Under the pieces are notes generated by a model. That model worked only from the letters and a program-made list of their open reading frames with translations, was not told the DNA's origin and searched no databases. Positions 1 to 7,361 of a stretch of 11,737 bases of DNA are shown one piece after another. This DNA comes from Elusimicrobiota bacterium (lineage in GTDB: Bacteria > Elusimicrobiota > Elusimicrobia > Elusimicrobiales > UBA9959): assembly GCA_030637365.1 (NCBI GenBank), contig DAOWGR010000027.1, positions 1 through 11,737 of the forward strand, read 5' to 3'. The first letter of the stretch is position 1. Each line of letters begins with the position of its first letter. The position numbers and the translations under genes were made by a program.

Positions 1-1
1 C

Positions 2-79
2 AGGATTACGATTGATATTCCAAGTTTGCTTACTCAAGAGCAAACGGAGCTTCTGAAAAAAATTAGAGATTTAAAATAA
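2..79 (+). CDS. C-terminal end of a truncated gene, possibly DnaJ-like
   Basis: An open frame enters from the left edge and ends at TAA (77-79), giving 25 residues that end in LLKKIRDLK. The segment IDIPSLLTQEQTELLKKI resembles the tail of the second C-terminal substrate-binding domain of DnaJ/CbpA-type co-chaperones, which often reads 'vxxPxxLTxxQxELLxxl'. That match is a family impression from a very short stretch, so the function is uncertain. A strong hairpin about 50 bases downstream supports a real gene end here. It is convergent with the secreted-protein operon on the other strand. Confidence 0.5.
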   Translation, partial: RITIDIPSLLTQEQTELLKKIRDLK

Positions 80-126
80 TATTTTGTAAAAGCAAGAAAA
101 CAACAAAATCTAAAAAACCAATAAAA

Positions 127-158
127 AAAACCGGCGAGGTTTAAATCACGCCGGTTTT
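127..158. terminator. Bidirectional intrinsic terminator
   Basis: A perfect 10-bp inverted repeat, AAAACCGGCG (127-136) and CGCCGGTTTT (149-158), encloses a 12-base loop. Read on the minus strand, the stem is followed by eight T residues, so it is a good terminator for the secreted-protein operon whose last stop codon is at 182. Read on the plus strand, it ends in TTTT followed by a T-rich stretch and can also stop the truncated gene ending at 79. The two transcription units converge on it. Confidence 0.85.
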
Positions 159-181
159 CATATTTGTTTTAGTGTTGCCAA

Positions 182-907
182 TTACAACGAGTTTGTCAGG
201 TGTTTCATGTATCCGTCGCCTTGAATATGATAAACGGCTTTTCCGTTTGTCGCTCCCAGTATGGTTGAAATTTTCCATTTAAGCACAATTTGCATTGAGG
301 CGATAGGATCCTCGGAAGTTCCCATATTGACGATTGTTGAATCCGGCACCTCCATGACAAGATCAAGATTATATCCGCAAAAAGCCACGACTACGCTAAT
401 GGGGTCAACGGTAACACCGGTAAGGAATTTTCCCTTGCCGTCAAGGTTTCCGCCATATATCCAACGCACTTGATATACGACATTAACCACCTCTATTCCA
501 TAATAATTTTCCACGCTGAAAGCGTAGGTTTTTGTGCCGGGCTTGGCCCAGCCCTGCAATTGCGTCCAGTGGGTTATGCCAACCGGAACGACATTGGCAT
601 AGTGTGTGTTTATATTAACCACAGGTTTATTGTCATCTACAATCTTGATGATCTTTTCCATTAGGTTTGTAAGTTCGTCAATGGTGGCTACCGTGTCTTC
701 AATTGAATGTTTTTGTTGCCGGTTTATAAAAGGGCCGTATGCCGGAGAAGGAATATTTTGCCCATAATTTTGTTCTTCCAAAAGCTCTATTTTAATTGAG
801 TTTTCATCAATGGTGAAATACTTCTCATCGTAGATATTCGCGGATACCCGGCCCGTAAAAGCAAGCATTGCTACGGACAGTAACATCATTATTGTCATTT
901 TCTTCAT
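182..907 (-). CDS. Secreted protein of unknown function, paralogue A
   Basis: Function not recognised. The N-terminus is a typical Sec signal peptide: lysines, then a hydrophobic run MLLSVAMLAF, with likely cleavage after the VSA near residue 23. The protein is therefore expected outside the cytoplasm. The mature part (about 215 aa) has a coiled or helical stretch (DTVATIDELTNLMEKI), then a beta-rich domain containing GITHWTQLQGW, YGIEVVNVVYQVRWIYGG, GKGKFLTGV, EVPDSTIVNMG and YHIQGDGYM. The whole core aligns with the neighbouring upstream gene, with close to half of positions identical by eye. I chose the start at 907 because GGAGG (918-922) lies 10 bases before it. The in-frame ATG at 916 is only one base from that site. 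It is the second gene of a two-gene operon and ends 24 bases before the terminator. There is one cysteine (CGYNLDL) in the exported part, so no intrachain disulphide is expected. Confidence 0.85.
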   Translation of the reverse strand: MKKMTIMMLLSVAMLAFTGRVSANIYDEKYFTIDENSIKIELLEEQNYGQNIPSPAYGPFINRQQKHSIEDTVATIDELTNLMEKIIKIVDDNKPVVNINTHYANVVPVGITHWTQLQGWAKPGTKTYAFSVENYYGIEVVNVVYQVRWIYGGNLDGKGKFLTGVTVDPISVVVAFCGYNLDLVMEVPDSTIVNMGTSEDPIASMQIVLKWKISTILGATNGKAVYHIQGDGYMKHLTNSL

Positions 908-934
908 TTTTTTCATTCCTCCCGGAATTTTTTA

Positions 935-1774
935 TTATTCAAAAACTTTATTCGCGTTGCCCGCGAGCAAAGGTTTGGCGGACTTAATATTTTTAATTTT
1001 CACTTCCGTTTCTTCTATTTTAAAAGAACTTGCCATTTCCCGCATAAATCCGTCGCCTTGTATATAATAAACGCTCATTCCGCGGCTTTCCTTAATTGCC
1101 GAGGCTATAGTCCATGAAAGTTGTAATTGCAAGGCGGACACAGGATTGTCGGAAGGGCCGATATTTATAACCGTTGAATCAGGCACTTCGGCATTAAGGT
1201 CAAATCTATAGGTCCATGCGACATCAACAATTTCAGGCACGATACTGACTCCCGTTAAATATTTGCCTTTGCCATTATAGTCTCCGCCGTATATATATAT
1301 AACCTTGTATTTTACATTTATCACTTCCGCTCCATATAGGTTTTTGGCATTGAAAGCGTAGGTATAAGCTTTGGGCATTTTCCAATTTGAAAGTTGGGTA
1401 AAATGTTCAATTCCTTGAGGAATTGCGGTGGCATATTTTGAGCTGATGTTTACGACAGGCGCGTTATCCGTTACCAATTTCCATAGTTTGGATGCGGCAT
1501 TTACAATTTTGTCTATAAGAACAAAAGGGTCGTCTTTTACCGGACGATTATCAGATAGAGTTTGAATGTCATAATTCTCCAAAATTTCTTCTTTGAGTTT
1601 TACTATTTTAATGGACGAAGGATCTATTTGAGAAAATTTTGGATTTTCTTTCGCGTAAGTCCTTTCATCAGATGAAAAGTTGCGCTGAATTTTATCATCG
1701 GAAGGCTGAGCTTTTGTAAAATTAGGCAAGGAAATCAATAATGCGACAATTGCAATCTTAGTTAATATCTTCAT
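935..1774 (-). CDS. Secreted protein of unknown function, paralogue B
   Basis: Function not recognised; 279 aa. A signal peptide (MKILTK, hydrophobic IAIVALLISL, probable cleavage after TKA around residue 22) directs export. A charged segment of about 60 aa precedes the same core found in the downstream gene. Shared motifs are DNxPVVNI, GIxHxTQL, TYAFxxxNxYGxEVxNVxY, IYGGxxxGKGKxLTGV, EVPDSTxxNxG and YxIQGDGxM. Compared with paralogue A it has a C-terminal extension of about 33 residues, lysine-rich with KIEETEVKIKNIK. The exported part has no cysteine. AGAGGA/AGAGG-type Shine-Dalgarno bases (1784-1789) lie 9 bases before the ATG. It is the first gene of the operon, with a 27-base gap to the start of paralogue A. 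A recent tandem duplication followed by divergence is the simplest reading. The gapless core suggests the fold is constrained, while the ends vary. Confidence 0.87.
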   Translation of the reverse strand: MKILTKIAIVALLISLPNFTKAQPSDDKIQRNFSSDERTYAKENPKFSQIDPSSIKIVKLKEEILENYDIQTLSDNRPVKDDPFVLIDKIVNAASKLWKLVTDNAPVVNISSKYATAIPQGIEHFTQLSNWKMPKAYTYAFNAKNLYGAEVINVKYKVIYIYGGDYNGKGKYLTGVSIVPEIVDVAWTYRFDLNAEVPDSTVINIGPSDNPVSALQLQLSWTIASAIKESRGMSVYYIQGDGFMREMASSFKIEETEVKIKNIKSAKPLLAGNANKVFE

Positions 1775-1806
1775 TTTTTCTTTTCCTCTTTTTTGCTGTG
1801 AAATTC

Positions 1807-1830
1807 GCGGAAAAAGCCGCTGATTTCCGC
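1807..1830 (-). other. 5'-UTR hairpin of the secreted-protein operon
   Basis: A perfect 7-bp inverted repeat, GCGGAAA (1807-1813) and TTTCCGC (1824-1830), encloses a 10-base loop. It would fall at the very 5' end of the mRNA if the promoter just upstream is correct, about 33 bases before the start codon and clear of the ribosome binding site. A 5'-terminal stem of this kind often stabilises mRNA. No riboswitch class is recognised. Confidence 0.45.
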
Positions 1831-1837
1831 CAGCAAT

Positions 1838-1866
1838 ATAATATGATTAATACTTGTTTTTATCAG
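1838..1866 (-). promoter_or_regulatory. Probable sigma-70 promoter for the secreted-protein operon
   Basis: On the minus strand, CTGATA (1861-1866, 4 of 6 to TTGACA) and TATTAT (1838-1843, 5 of 6 to TATAAT) are separated by exactly 17 bases. The transcription start would be near 1831, giving a leader of roughly 57 bases with a hairpin. The region is AT-rich, so chance matches are possible. The spacing and position relative to the ribosome binding site favour it. Confidence 0.45.
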
Positions 1867-1883
1867 TGACCGCCTGTTGTCAC
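1866..1883. promoter_or_regulatory. Operator-like inverted repeat upstream of the secreted-protein promoter
   Basis: GTGAC (1866-1870) and GTCAC (1879-1883) form a symmetric 5-bp inverted repeat with an 8-base centre, touching the upstream edge of the candidate -35 box. The dyad looks like a binding site for a dimeric regulator placed to activate or block this promoter. The spacing does not fit the CRP consensus (TGTGA-N6-TCACA). No regulator gene is present in the window. Confidence 0.35.
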
Positions 1884-2044
1884 AAGCAATCGTCTTTATA
1901 AAGTATAAAATAATTCTTTAGAATCCATAAGTGTCCAATGGGATAAATTTAAGACCTAAAGGCCTATAAAGAAATCAGGCCATTAGACCTATATAAGAAT
2001 TAATGAATTAAAATAATGCGAGACATTAGACTGGCTTTATTTTT
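1884..2044. other. AT-rich intergenic stretch with an imperfect hairpin
   Basis: No gene was found here. The notable element is an imperfect hairpin at 1956-1986: CTAAAGGCCT pairs with AGGCCATTAG across one A-A mismatch, with an 11-base loop. The octamer CATTAGAC occurs twice (1981-1988 and 2024-2031). The hairpin lies about 60 bases beyond the SEC-C gene's stop and could mark its 3' end. It is not followed by a real T-run on the minus strand, so it is at best a weak terminator. Confidence 0.35.
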
Positions 2045-2242
2045 TTATGGTTTTGGCAACTTAGGCACTTTTGTTCCATATAGACCCATAAGATGTTCAG
2101 TCATACCTTTTTCCCCTTCTTTCCTGCGTTGTAGTATTACGGGTTCTTGGGAGTTTTTATCGATTTCATAATGACAATTCTTATATTTTTTTCCGCTTCC
2201 ACAAGGACAAAGTTCATTGCGCCAAATTTTTTTCTTTTTCAT
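2045..2242 (-). CDS. Small SEC-C motif zinc-binding protein
   Basis: This 65-aa protein is built around a SEC-C motif: NELCPCGSGKKYKNCHY, with C12, C14, C23 and H24 as the CxCx8CH zinc ligands. The same motif ends the translocase SecA, where it binds SecB and ribosomes, and it occurs in many small stand-alone proteins of unclear role. Here it is free-standing: a basic N-terminus (MKKKKIW), the zinc knuckle, and about 40 residues of charged tail ending in a proline-rich VPKLPKP. An accessory role in protein handling or nucleic-acid contact is possible but not shown. AAGGA lies 5 bases before the ATG. The gene begins only 17 bases after the terminator of the upstream oxidoreductase gene, leaving no room for a normal promoter, so expression probably depends on readthrough. 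Confidence 0.85.
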   Translation of the reverse strand: MKKKKIWRNELCPCGSGKKYKNCHYEIDKNSQEPVILQRRKEGEKGMTEHLMGLYGTKVPKLPKP

Positions 2243-2259
2243 GTAATTCCTTATAGTAA

Positions 2260-2295
2260 AAAAACGGTGGACAATACTAATTGTCCACCGTTTTT
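2260..2295 (-). terminator. Strong intrinsic terminator after the pyruvate:ferredoxin oxidoreductase gene
   Basis: A perfect 16-bp stem (2260-2275 with 2280-2295; arms ACGGTGGACAAT and ATTGTCCACCGT extended by A/T pairs) has a 4-base loop ACTA. On the minus strand it is followed by a run of seven T residues and begins 13 bases after the stop codon at 2309. It is the clearest terminator in the window. Its A/T symmetry would let it work on the plus strand too, but no plus-strand gene reaches it. Confidence 0.93.
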
Positions 2296-2308
2296 AAATG
2301 TGAATTAT

Positions 2309-5300
2309 TTAAGCTACAGCTTTTACTTTTTCCCCCGAGTCGGATGTCTCGCAATTCATTTTAGCGATTTGCTGATAAAGGCTTAAGCGCCATTTGTATT
2401 CTTCATCGGCGAATTTAAGAAGTTTTTTGGCTACTTCGGGATTTGTTTTATGCAGACTCTTGAAGCGGTTTTCTCCCATCATATAATCTTCAAGCGATAT
2501 GGTGGGTTTGCCGCTGTCCAAAACAAGAGGATTCTTTCCTTCTTTTCTTAAATCTGGATTGAATCTGTATAATGGCCATCTGCCGCAAGCTACGGCTTTT
2601 TTCTGTTCATTCATGCCGGTGCGCATATCAATGCCGTGAGCGATACAATGGCTGTAAGCGATAATCAAAGCCGGTCCGTCATAAGCTTCGGCTTCCGCCA
2701 AGGCTTTAACAGTTTGCTGATAATTCGCTCCCATCGCTATTTGAGCCACATAAATATTGCCATAAGTCATGAGCATCATGCCCAAATCTTTCTTAGGCAA
2801 TGGTTTTCCGCCGGCAGCGAATTTCGCGATAGCGCCGGTAGGAGTGGCTTTTGACATCTGACCGCCGGTATTTGAATAAACTTCGGTATCCAAGACCAAA
2901 GCTTTAATGTTTTTGCCGGAAGCCAAAACATGATCAAGACCGCCATAACCTATATCATAAGCCCAGCCGTCGCCGCCCAGAACCCATGTGGATTTCTTTA
3001 CAAGATAATCGGCAATGCTCATGATATTGAGAGCCAAGTCGTCCTTGGAACCGGAGAGAGCTTTTTTTAATTCCGCCACTCTGGCGCGTTGTTCTTCCAG
3101 TTTATTCCAAGAGCTTTGATCCGCGTTCAAAATATCGTCAACCAAGCTTGATTTGTTTTTTAAAACCGTTGATTTTGCCGAATTTAGCAGTTCCATGCCA
3201 TATTCATTCAGCTTATCATAAGCCAATCGTATTCCCATGCCAAATTCCGCATTATCTTCAAATAAGGAATTGGACCATGTCGGACCTCTGCCGTCTTCTC
3301 TTTTGGCAAACGGCGTAGTGGGAAGATTGCCGCCGTAAATTGAAGAGCATCCGGTGGCATTGGTTATCGCGAGGTGATCGCCGAAAAGCTGAGTCAAAAG
3401 TTTGACATAAGGCGTTTCGCCGCATCCCGCGCAAGCTCCTGAGAATTCAAACAAAGGTCTTACCAATTGGCTTCCTTTAACCGTATAACGATTTGTTTTC
3501 AAGGAACCTTGATCTTTTAAAGAAAGAAAAAAATCAAAATTTTCTTTTTCTGCCGCTCTTAAAGGAATCTGGGATTCAAGATTAATCGCTTTTTTATCCG
3601 TTTTATTTCCGCCGGAATCTTTCGCGAAAGCGGGACAGCTGTAAACGCACGCTCCGCAGCCCGTGCAATCTTCAACCGCGACTTGAACCGTGAATTTAAG
3701 TCCCTTTAATTCGCCTTTGGCGTCGGCGGATTTAAACGAGGATGGAGCTTTTGAAAGCTCCGCCCCGTCATAAGCTTTAATTCTTATGGTCGCGTGAGGA
3801 CAAACCAATGAGCAAAATCCGCATTGAATACACGCGTCGGAATTCCATACCGGAACTTCAAGAGCGATATTTCTTTTCTCATATTGCGTTGTGGCCGTGG
3901 GAAATGTCCCGTCAACAGGCATAGCGGAAACAGGCAAATCATCGCCTTTTAAAGCCATTATTTTAGCGGTTACATTTTTAACGAATTCCGGCGCGCATTC
4001 GCAAACCATGGGAGGACGAGTGAATTTGGAATCGGCAGTCTTTGGAACTTTAACTTCTTCAATGGCCGCGACTGTGCCGTCAACGGCGGCATAATTCTTT
4101 TTCACCACTTCTTCGCCTTTGGAAGAATAGGTTTTTTTAATGGCGTTTTTTATGGCGCTTATGGCCTGTTCTTTAGGCAGGACATCCGATATGGCAAAAA
4201 ACGCGGTTTGCATGATAACATTAATTCTTGAACCCATGCCGGTTTTATTGGCTATATCGGCGGCATTGATGGTATAGAATTTAATCTTTTTGTCTATGAT
4301 GGGTTTTTGCATTTCAATTGGAAGCTTGGCCCATATTTCATCAGCTTTAAAAGGGCTGTTTAGAAGGAATATTCCGCCTTCTTCAACTTTATCAAGCATT
4401 TCATATTTGTCAATAAAAGAGTATTGATGACATCCGACAAAATGAGCTTTATCCACCAAGAACGGAGCTTTTACGGGTTTTTTACCGAAACGAATATGCG
4501 AAACCGTCATGGAACCGGCTTTTTTAGAATCATAAACAAAATAGCCCTGAGCGTAATTATCGGTTTCTTCACTGATAATTTTCATTGTGTTTTTGTTTGC
4601 TCCGACCGTTCCGTCAGAACCCAAACCAAAGAAAACAGCTCTAAAAACATCTTTATTTTCCATATTTAAGGAAATATCCCAAGGGAGGCTGGTATTGGTT
4701 ACATCGTCGTTTATTCCGACCGTAAAACCGTTTTTCGGTTTTGAAGCGTCAAGATTATCAAAAACGGATTTAGCCATGGCCGGCGTAAATTCTTTGGAAC
4801 CTAGGCCGAATCTTCCGCCGACAATAGTGGGGATGGAATCTGCTTTTCCCGCTTTATAAGCGACGGCAAAAGCGGTTACGACATCCTGATAAAGCGGCTC
4901 GCCCAATGAGCCGGGCTCTTTTGTTCTATCCAAAACAGCTATGGATTTAACGGTTTTAGGAATGGCGTTTAAAAGGTCTTCCTGCGAAAAGGGTCTGTAC
5001 AGTCTTGCTTTTACAACGCCGACTTTTTCATTTTTAGCGGTAAGATAATTGACTGTTTCCTCAACTGTGTCGGCGCCGGAAGCCGCCATTATCACAATGA
5101 CTTTTTCCGCGTCTTTAGCTCCGACATAATCAAAAAGAGAGTACTCTCTGCCGGTTAAAGAAGCGAATTGCTTCATGGCGTCTTTAACTATTTTGGGAGT
5201 GGCGGCATAAAACTTATTGGATGTTTCCCTGCTTTGAAAAAAAACATCCGGGTTTTGAGCCGTTCCGCGCAATTCGGGGTGTTCGGGATTTAATCCTCTG

Positions 5301-5914
5301 GCTTTATGCTGAGCTATAAGTTTTGAGTCTATCATTTTTCTCATCGTTTCAAATTCAATGGGCTCAACCATGTTAAGTTCATGGGAAGTTCTAAATCCGT
5401 CAAAAAAATGGACAAAAGGAACCCTTGATTTTAAAGTGGCGGCTTGCGCTACAAGAGCCATGTCCATGGCTTCTTGAGGATTGGCTGAAGCGAGAAGTCC
5501 CCACCCTGTTTGTCTTACGGCCATTACGTCGCTATGATCGCCGAATATTGAAAGGGCGTGAGTGGCGATGGATCTGGCTGAGACATGAAAAACGGTGGAA
5601 GTTAATTCTCCCGCTATCTTATACATATTGGGAATCATCAATAAAAGGCCCTGAGAAGCGGTAAAAGTGGTGGTTAAAGCTCCGGCTGTAAGCGCTCCGT
5701 GAACAGCGCCTGAAGCGCCGCCTTCGGATTGCATTTCAGTTACTGCCGGAATTGTTCCCCAAATATTTTTCTCGCCTCTGTCGGATTTTTCATCCGCTAT
5801 TTCTCCCATGCCTGAAGAAGGCGTTATAGGATAAATCGCTATAACTTCATTTGTGGCGTGCGCCGTATAAGTTGTCGTGCTATTGCCGTCCATCGCTACC
5901 ATTTTCTTTGCCAT
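2309..5914 (-). CDS. nifJ: Pyruvate:ferredoxin (flavodoxin) oxidoreductase, single-chain
   Basis: It oxidatively decarboxylates pyruvate with CoA to acetyl-CoA and CO2, passing two electrons to ferredoxin or flavodoxin in the cytoplasm of anaerobes. At 1201 aa it is full length for the homodimeric fused type. Near the N-terminus YPITPSS gives T31, then E64 and R114 (HVSARS), the same numbers as the pyruvate/TPP-site residues of the Desulfovibrio africanus enzyme. Two ferredoxin-type 4Fe-4S motifs follow (C695, C698, C701, C705 and C750, C753, C756, C760). The proximal cluster ligands are C828, C831, C856 and C1090. The TPP site holds GGDGWAYDIG (D982) and EVYSNTGGQ (N1015). The start at 5914 has AAAGGAG about 10 bases upstream and the family's usual MAKKMVAMDGN opening. 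The longer frame from 6016 would start upstream of the promoter. It is probably monocistronic, with its own promoter and strong terminator. Confidence 0.98.
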   Translation of the reverse strand: MAKKMVAMDGNSTTTYTAHATNEVIAIYPITPSSGMGEIADEKSDRGEKNIWGTIPAVTEMQSEGGASGAVHGALTAGALTTTFTASQGLLLMIPNMYKIAGELTSTVFHVSARSIATHALSIFGDHSDVMAVRQTGWGLLASANPQEAMDMALVAQAATLKSRVPFVHFFDGFRTSHELNMVEPIEFETMRKMIDSKLIAQHKARGLNPEHPELRGTAQNPDVFFQSRETSNKFYAATPKIVKDAMKQFASLTGREYSLFDYVGAKDAEKVIVIMAASGADTVEETVNYLTAKNEKVGVVKARLYRPFSQEDLLNAIPKTVKSIAVLDRTKEPGSLGEPLYQDVVTAFAVAYKAGKADSIPTIVGGRFGLGSKEFTPAMAKSVFDNLDASKPKNGFTVGINDDVTNTSLPWDISLNMENKDVFRAVFFGLGSDGTVGANKNTMKIISEETDNYAQGYFVYDSKKAGSMTVSHIRFGKKPVKAPFLVDKAHFVGCHQYSFIDKYEMLDKVEEGGIFLLNSPFKADEIWAKLPIEMQKPIIDKKIKFYTINAADIANKTGMGSRINVIMQTAFFAISDVLPKEQAISAIKNAIKKTYSSKGEEVVKKNYAAVDGTVAAIEEVKVPKTADSKFTRPPMVCECAPEFVKNVTAKIMALKGDDLPVSAMPVDGTFPTATTQYEKRNIALEVPVWNSDACIQCGFCSLVCPHATIRIKAYDGAELSKAPSSFKSADAKGELKGLKFTVQVAVEDCTGCGACVYSCPAFAKDSGGNKTDKKAINLESQIPLRAAEKENFDFFLSLKDQGSLKTNRYTVKGSQLVRPLFEFSGACAGCGETPYVKLLTQLFGDHLAITNATGCSSIYGGNLPTTPFAKREDGRGPTWSNSLFEDNAEFGMGIRLAYDKLNEYGMELLNSAKSTVLKNKSSLVDDILNADQSSWNKLEEQRARVAELKKALSGSKDDLALNIMSIADYLVKKSTWVLGGDGWAYDIGYGGLDHVLASGKNIKALVLDTEVYSNTGGQMSKATPTGAIAKFAAGGKPLPKKDLGMMLMTYGNIYVAQIAMGANYQQTVKALAEAEAYDGPALIIAYSHCIAHGIDMRTGMNEQKKAVACGRWPLYRFNPDLRKEGKNPLVLDSGKPTISLEDYMMGENRFKSLHKTNPEVAKKLLKFADEEYKWRLSLYQQIAKMNCETSDSGEKVKAVA

Positions 5915-5978
5915 ATTATTATTAACTCCTTTATTGTTGTTTGGATTTTTAAAGCAATAAAACTGAAATTCAATACTC

Positions 5979-5987
5979 ATTATACCA
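5979..5987 (-). promoter_or_regulatory. Extended -10 promoter of the oxidoreductase gene
   Basis: The minus strand reads TGGTATAAT, a perfect TATAAT (5979-5984) with the TG of an extended -10 element (5986-5987). No good -35 box is visible at 16-18 bases, which is usual for extended -10 promoters. Transcription would start near 5972, giving a leader of about 58 bases that ends with the AAAGGAG ribosome binding site. Confidence 0.75.
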
Positions 5988-5991
5988 TTTT

Positions 5992-6015
5992 TGGCGGAAG
6001 AGCAAATAACCGCCA
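5992..6015. promoter_or_regulatory. Operator-like inverted repeat over the -35 region of the oxidoreductase promoter
   Basis: TGGCGG (5992-5997) and CCGCCA (6010-6015) form a perfect 6-bp dyad with a 12-base AT-rich centre. It lies immediately upstream of the extended -10 element, where the -35 region would be. A regulator bound here could control pyruvate oxidation. On the minus strand the stem is followed by AAAA and no T-run, so it is unlikely to be the terminator of the upstream peptidase gene. The regulator is unknown. Confidence 0.4.
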
Positions 6016-6088
6016 CAGATTAGATCTATTTATGATTTGACTGGACCGCGGCGCGCAGCATGCATAATTTGAATGGCGAGGATATTCT

Positions 6089-7321
6089 TTACTTTCCCCA
6101 TTGTTTTACAATATTCACCATTACTTGGGCTGATTTTTGCATGCCGTCCAAAGACACCCATTCATAACGGCCGTGAAAATTAAAACCTCCCGTAAAAATA
6201 TTGGGAGTGGGCAAGCCCATAAATGAAAGTCTCGCGCCGTCAGTCCCCCCTCGCACGGGTTTTATTATCGGCTTAATTCCGGCTTCTTTTACCGCTAAAA
6301 TCAATTTGGACATAATTTCAGGGAATTTTGATATTATTTTTTTCATATTTCTGTATTGCTCGGTAAATTCAATTTGTATATCGGCTAAAGGATATTTAAT
6401 TATCTTTTCATTCGCTATCGCCTTTAAATGAGTTTTGAGCATATTGAGTTTTCTTGTATCATGCTCGCGGACAATGCCTATTATTTCGGCATTTTCTATT
6501 TCACCGTTAACGGATGTAAACATTATAAACCCTTCTCTGCCCGAAGTGGTTTCGGGAAGCATGTTTTCCGGCCAGGAATTCATTATATCAGCCGCTATTC
6601 TGGAAGCATTTGCCAGAGAATTTTTGGCTGTTCCCGGATGCACGCTTTTGCCGGTAATGTTTATTTTGAAGCCGTCGGCATTAAAAGTTTCATCTTCAAT
6701 CGCTCCCGCTATATCTCCGTCAATCGTATAAGCGATATCGGCGCCGAATTTTTTTACATTAAAGAAATTCACGCCTTTGCCTATTTCTTCATCGGGAGTA
6801 AAAGCGATTTTTATTGTAGGCCTTTTTATCGCGGGATTTTTAATCAGATATTGAACGGTTGTGAGAATTATGGCTATGCCCGCTTTATTATCCGCCCCTA
6901 AAAGAGTATCGCCTGACGCGGTTATTATATCTTCCCCTTTGCAGGATAAAAGCTCGGGACATTCGGACGGATAGAGAATAATTCCTTTCTTGGAATTGAT
7001 AATAATATTTCCGCCTTTATAGTTTGAATGGATTTTGGGTTTGACATTTTTTCCGTTCGCGTCCGGCGAAGTGTCCATATGAGCCAAAAAAGCTATTACG
7101 GGTTTCTTTTTTTTAATATTGCCCAAAAGCTCGCCGGTCACATATCCGAATTTATCCATTTGAACTTTTTTCAGGCCCATGGCTTTCATTTCCTTGACGA
7201 GAATAGCGCCAAGCTTTTTTTGCCCTTTTGTGGACGGATATGTTTTTGAATCGGCATCGCTTTTAGTGTCAATGGCTATATATCTTTTAAATTTCAGATA
7301 AAGTTCTTTTTTTAAGTTCAT
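6089..7321 (-). CDS. pepT: Peptidase T (tripeptide aminopeptidase)
   Basis: This cytoplasmic M20-family zinc peptidase removes the N-terminal residue from tripeptides, finishing peptide breakdown. The 410-aa length matches E. coli PepT (408 aa). All metal and catalytic residues are visible: AHMDTSPD (H81 zinc ligand, D83), LLGADNKAG (D144 bridging the two zincs), TPDEEIGKG (E178 general base, E179 ligand), TIDGD (D201) and H383 in FNFHGRYE. The dimerisation-domain histidine H228 (SVHPGTAKNS) and the substrate-binding RGGTDGARLSFMGLP segment are also present. The start at 7321 has GGAG seven bases upstream and gives the family's normal N-terminus. The frame stays open to 7465, but that part overlaps the end of the upstream gene in another frame. 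It follows the SUMF1-domain gene by 40 bases and is probably co-transcribed with it. No clear terminator was found between its stop and the next promoter. Confidence 0.97.
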   Translation of the reverse strand: MNLKKELYLKFKRYIAIDTKSDADSKTYPSTKGQKKLGAILVKEMKAMGLKKVQMDKFGYVTGELLGNIKKKKPVIAFLAHMDTSPDANGKNVKPKIHSNYKGGNIIINSKKGIILYPSECPELLSCKGEDIITASGDTLLGADNKAGIAIILTTVQYLIKNPAIKRPTIKIAFTPDEEIGKGVNFFNVKKFGADIAYTIDGDIAGAIEDETFNADGFKINITGKSVHPGTAKNSLANASRIAADIMNSWPENMLPETTSGREGFIMFTSVNGEIENAEIIGIVREHDTRKLNMLKTHLKAIANEKIIKYPLADIQIEFTEQYRNMKKIISKFPEIMSKLILAVKEAGIKPIIKPVRGGTDGARLSFMGLPTPNIFTGGFNFHGRYEWVSLDGMQKSAQVMVNIVKQWGK

Positions 7322-7361
7322 ATTTAGTCTCCGTAGTTTGTTTTTTGCTCGGCAGACCTGC

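Noticed and set aside
1865..1884. CRP/FNR-type binding site
   Set aside because: The half sites resemble TGTGA/TCAC, but the centre spacing is too large for the TGTGA-N6-TCACA consensus. It is listed only as a generic dyad.
5915..6016. 34-codon N-terminal extension of the pyruvate oxidoreductase frame
   Set aside because: It starts upstream of the TGGTATAAT promoter and reads MAVICSSAKNG with no family similarity. The start at 5914 has AAAGGAG and the standard MAKKMVAMDGN opening.
6038..6066. GC-rich patch with CCGCGG, GCGCGC and GCATGC palindromes after the peptidase gene, considered as its terminator
   Set aside because: No sufficiently long stem with a sensible loop forms, and no T-run follows on the minus strand.
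6428..6901. 157-codon plus-strand open frame antisense to peptidase T
   Set aside because: It lies fully opposite a gene with all catalytic residues intact. Its composition (aromatic and Ile-rich) is what the reverse of coding sequence gives, and no ribosome binding site stands out.
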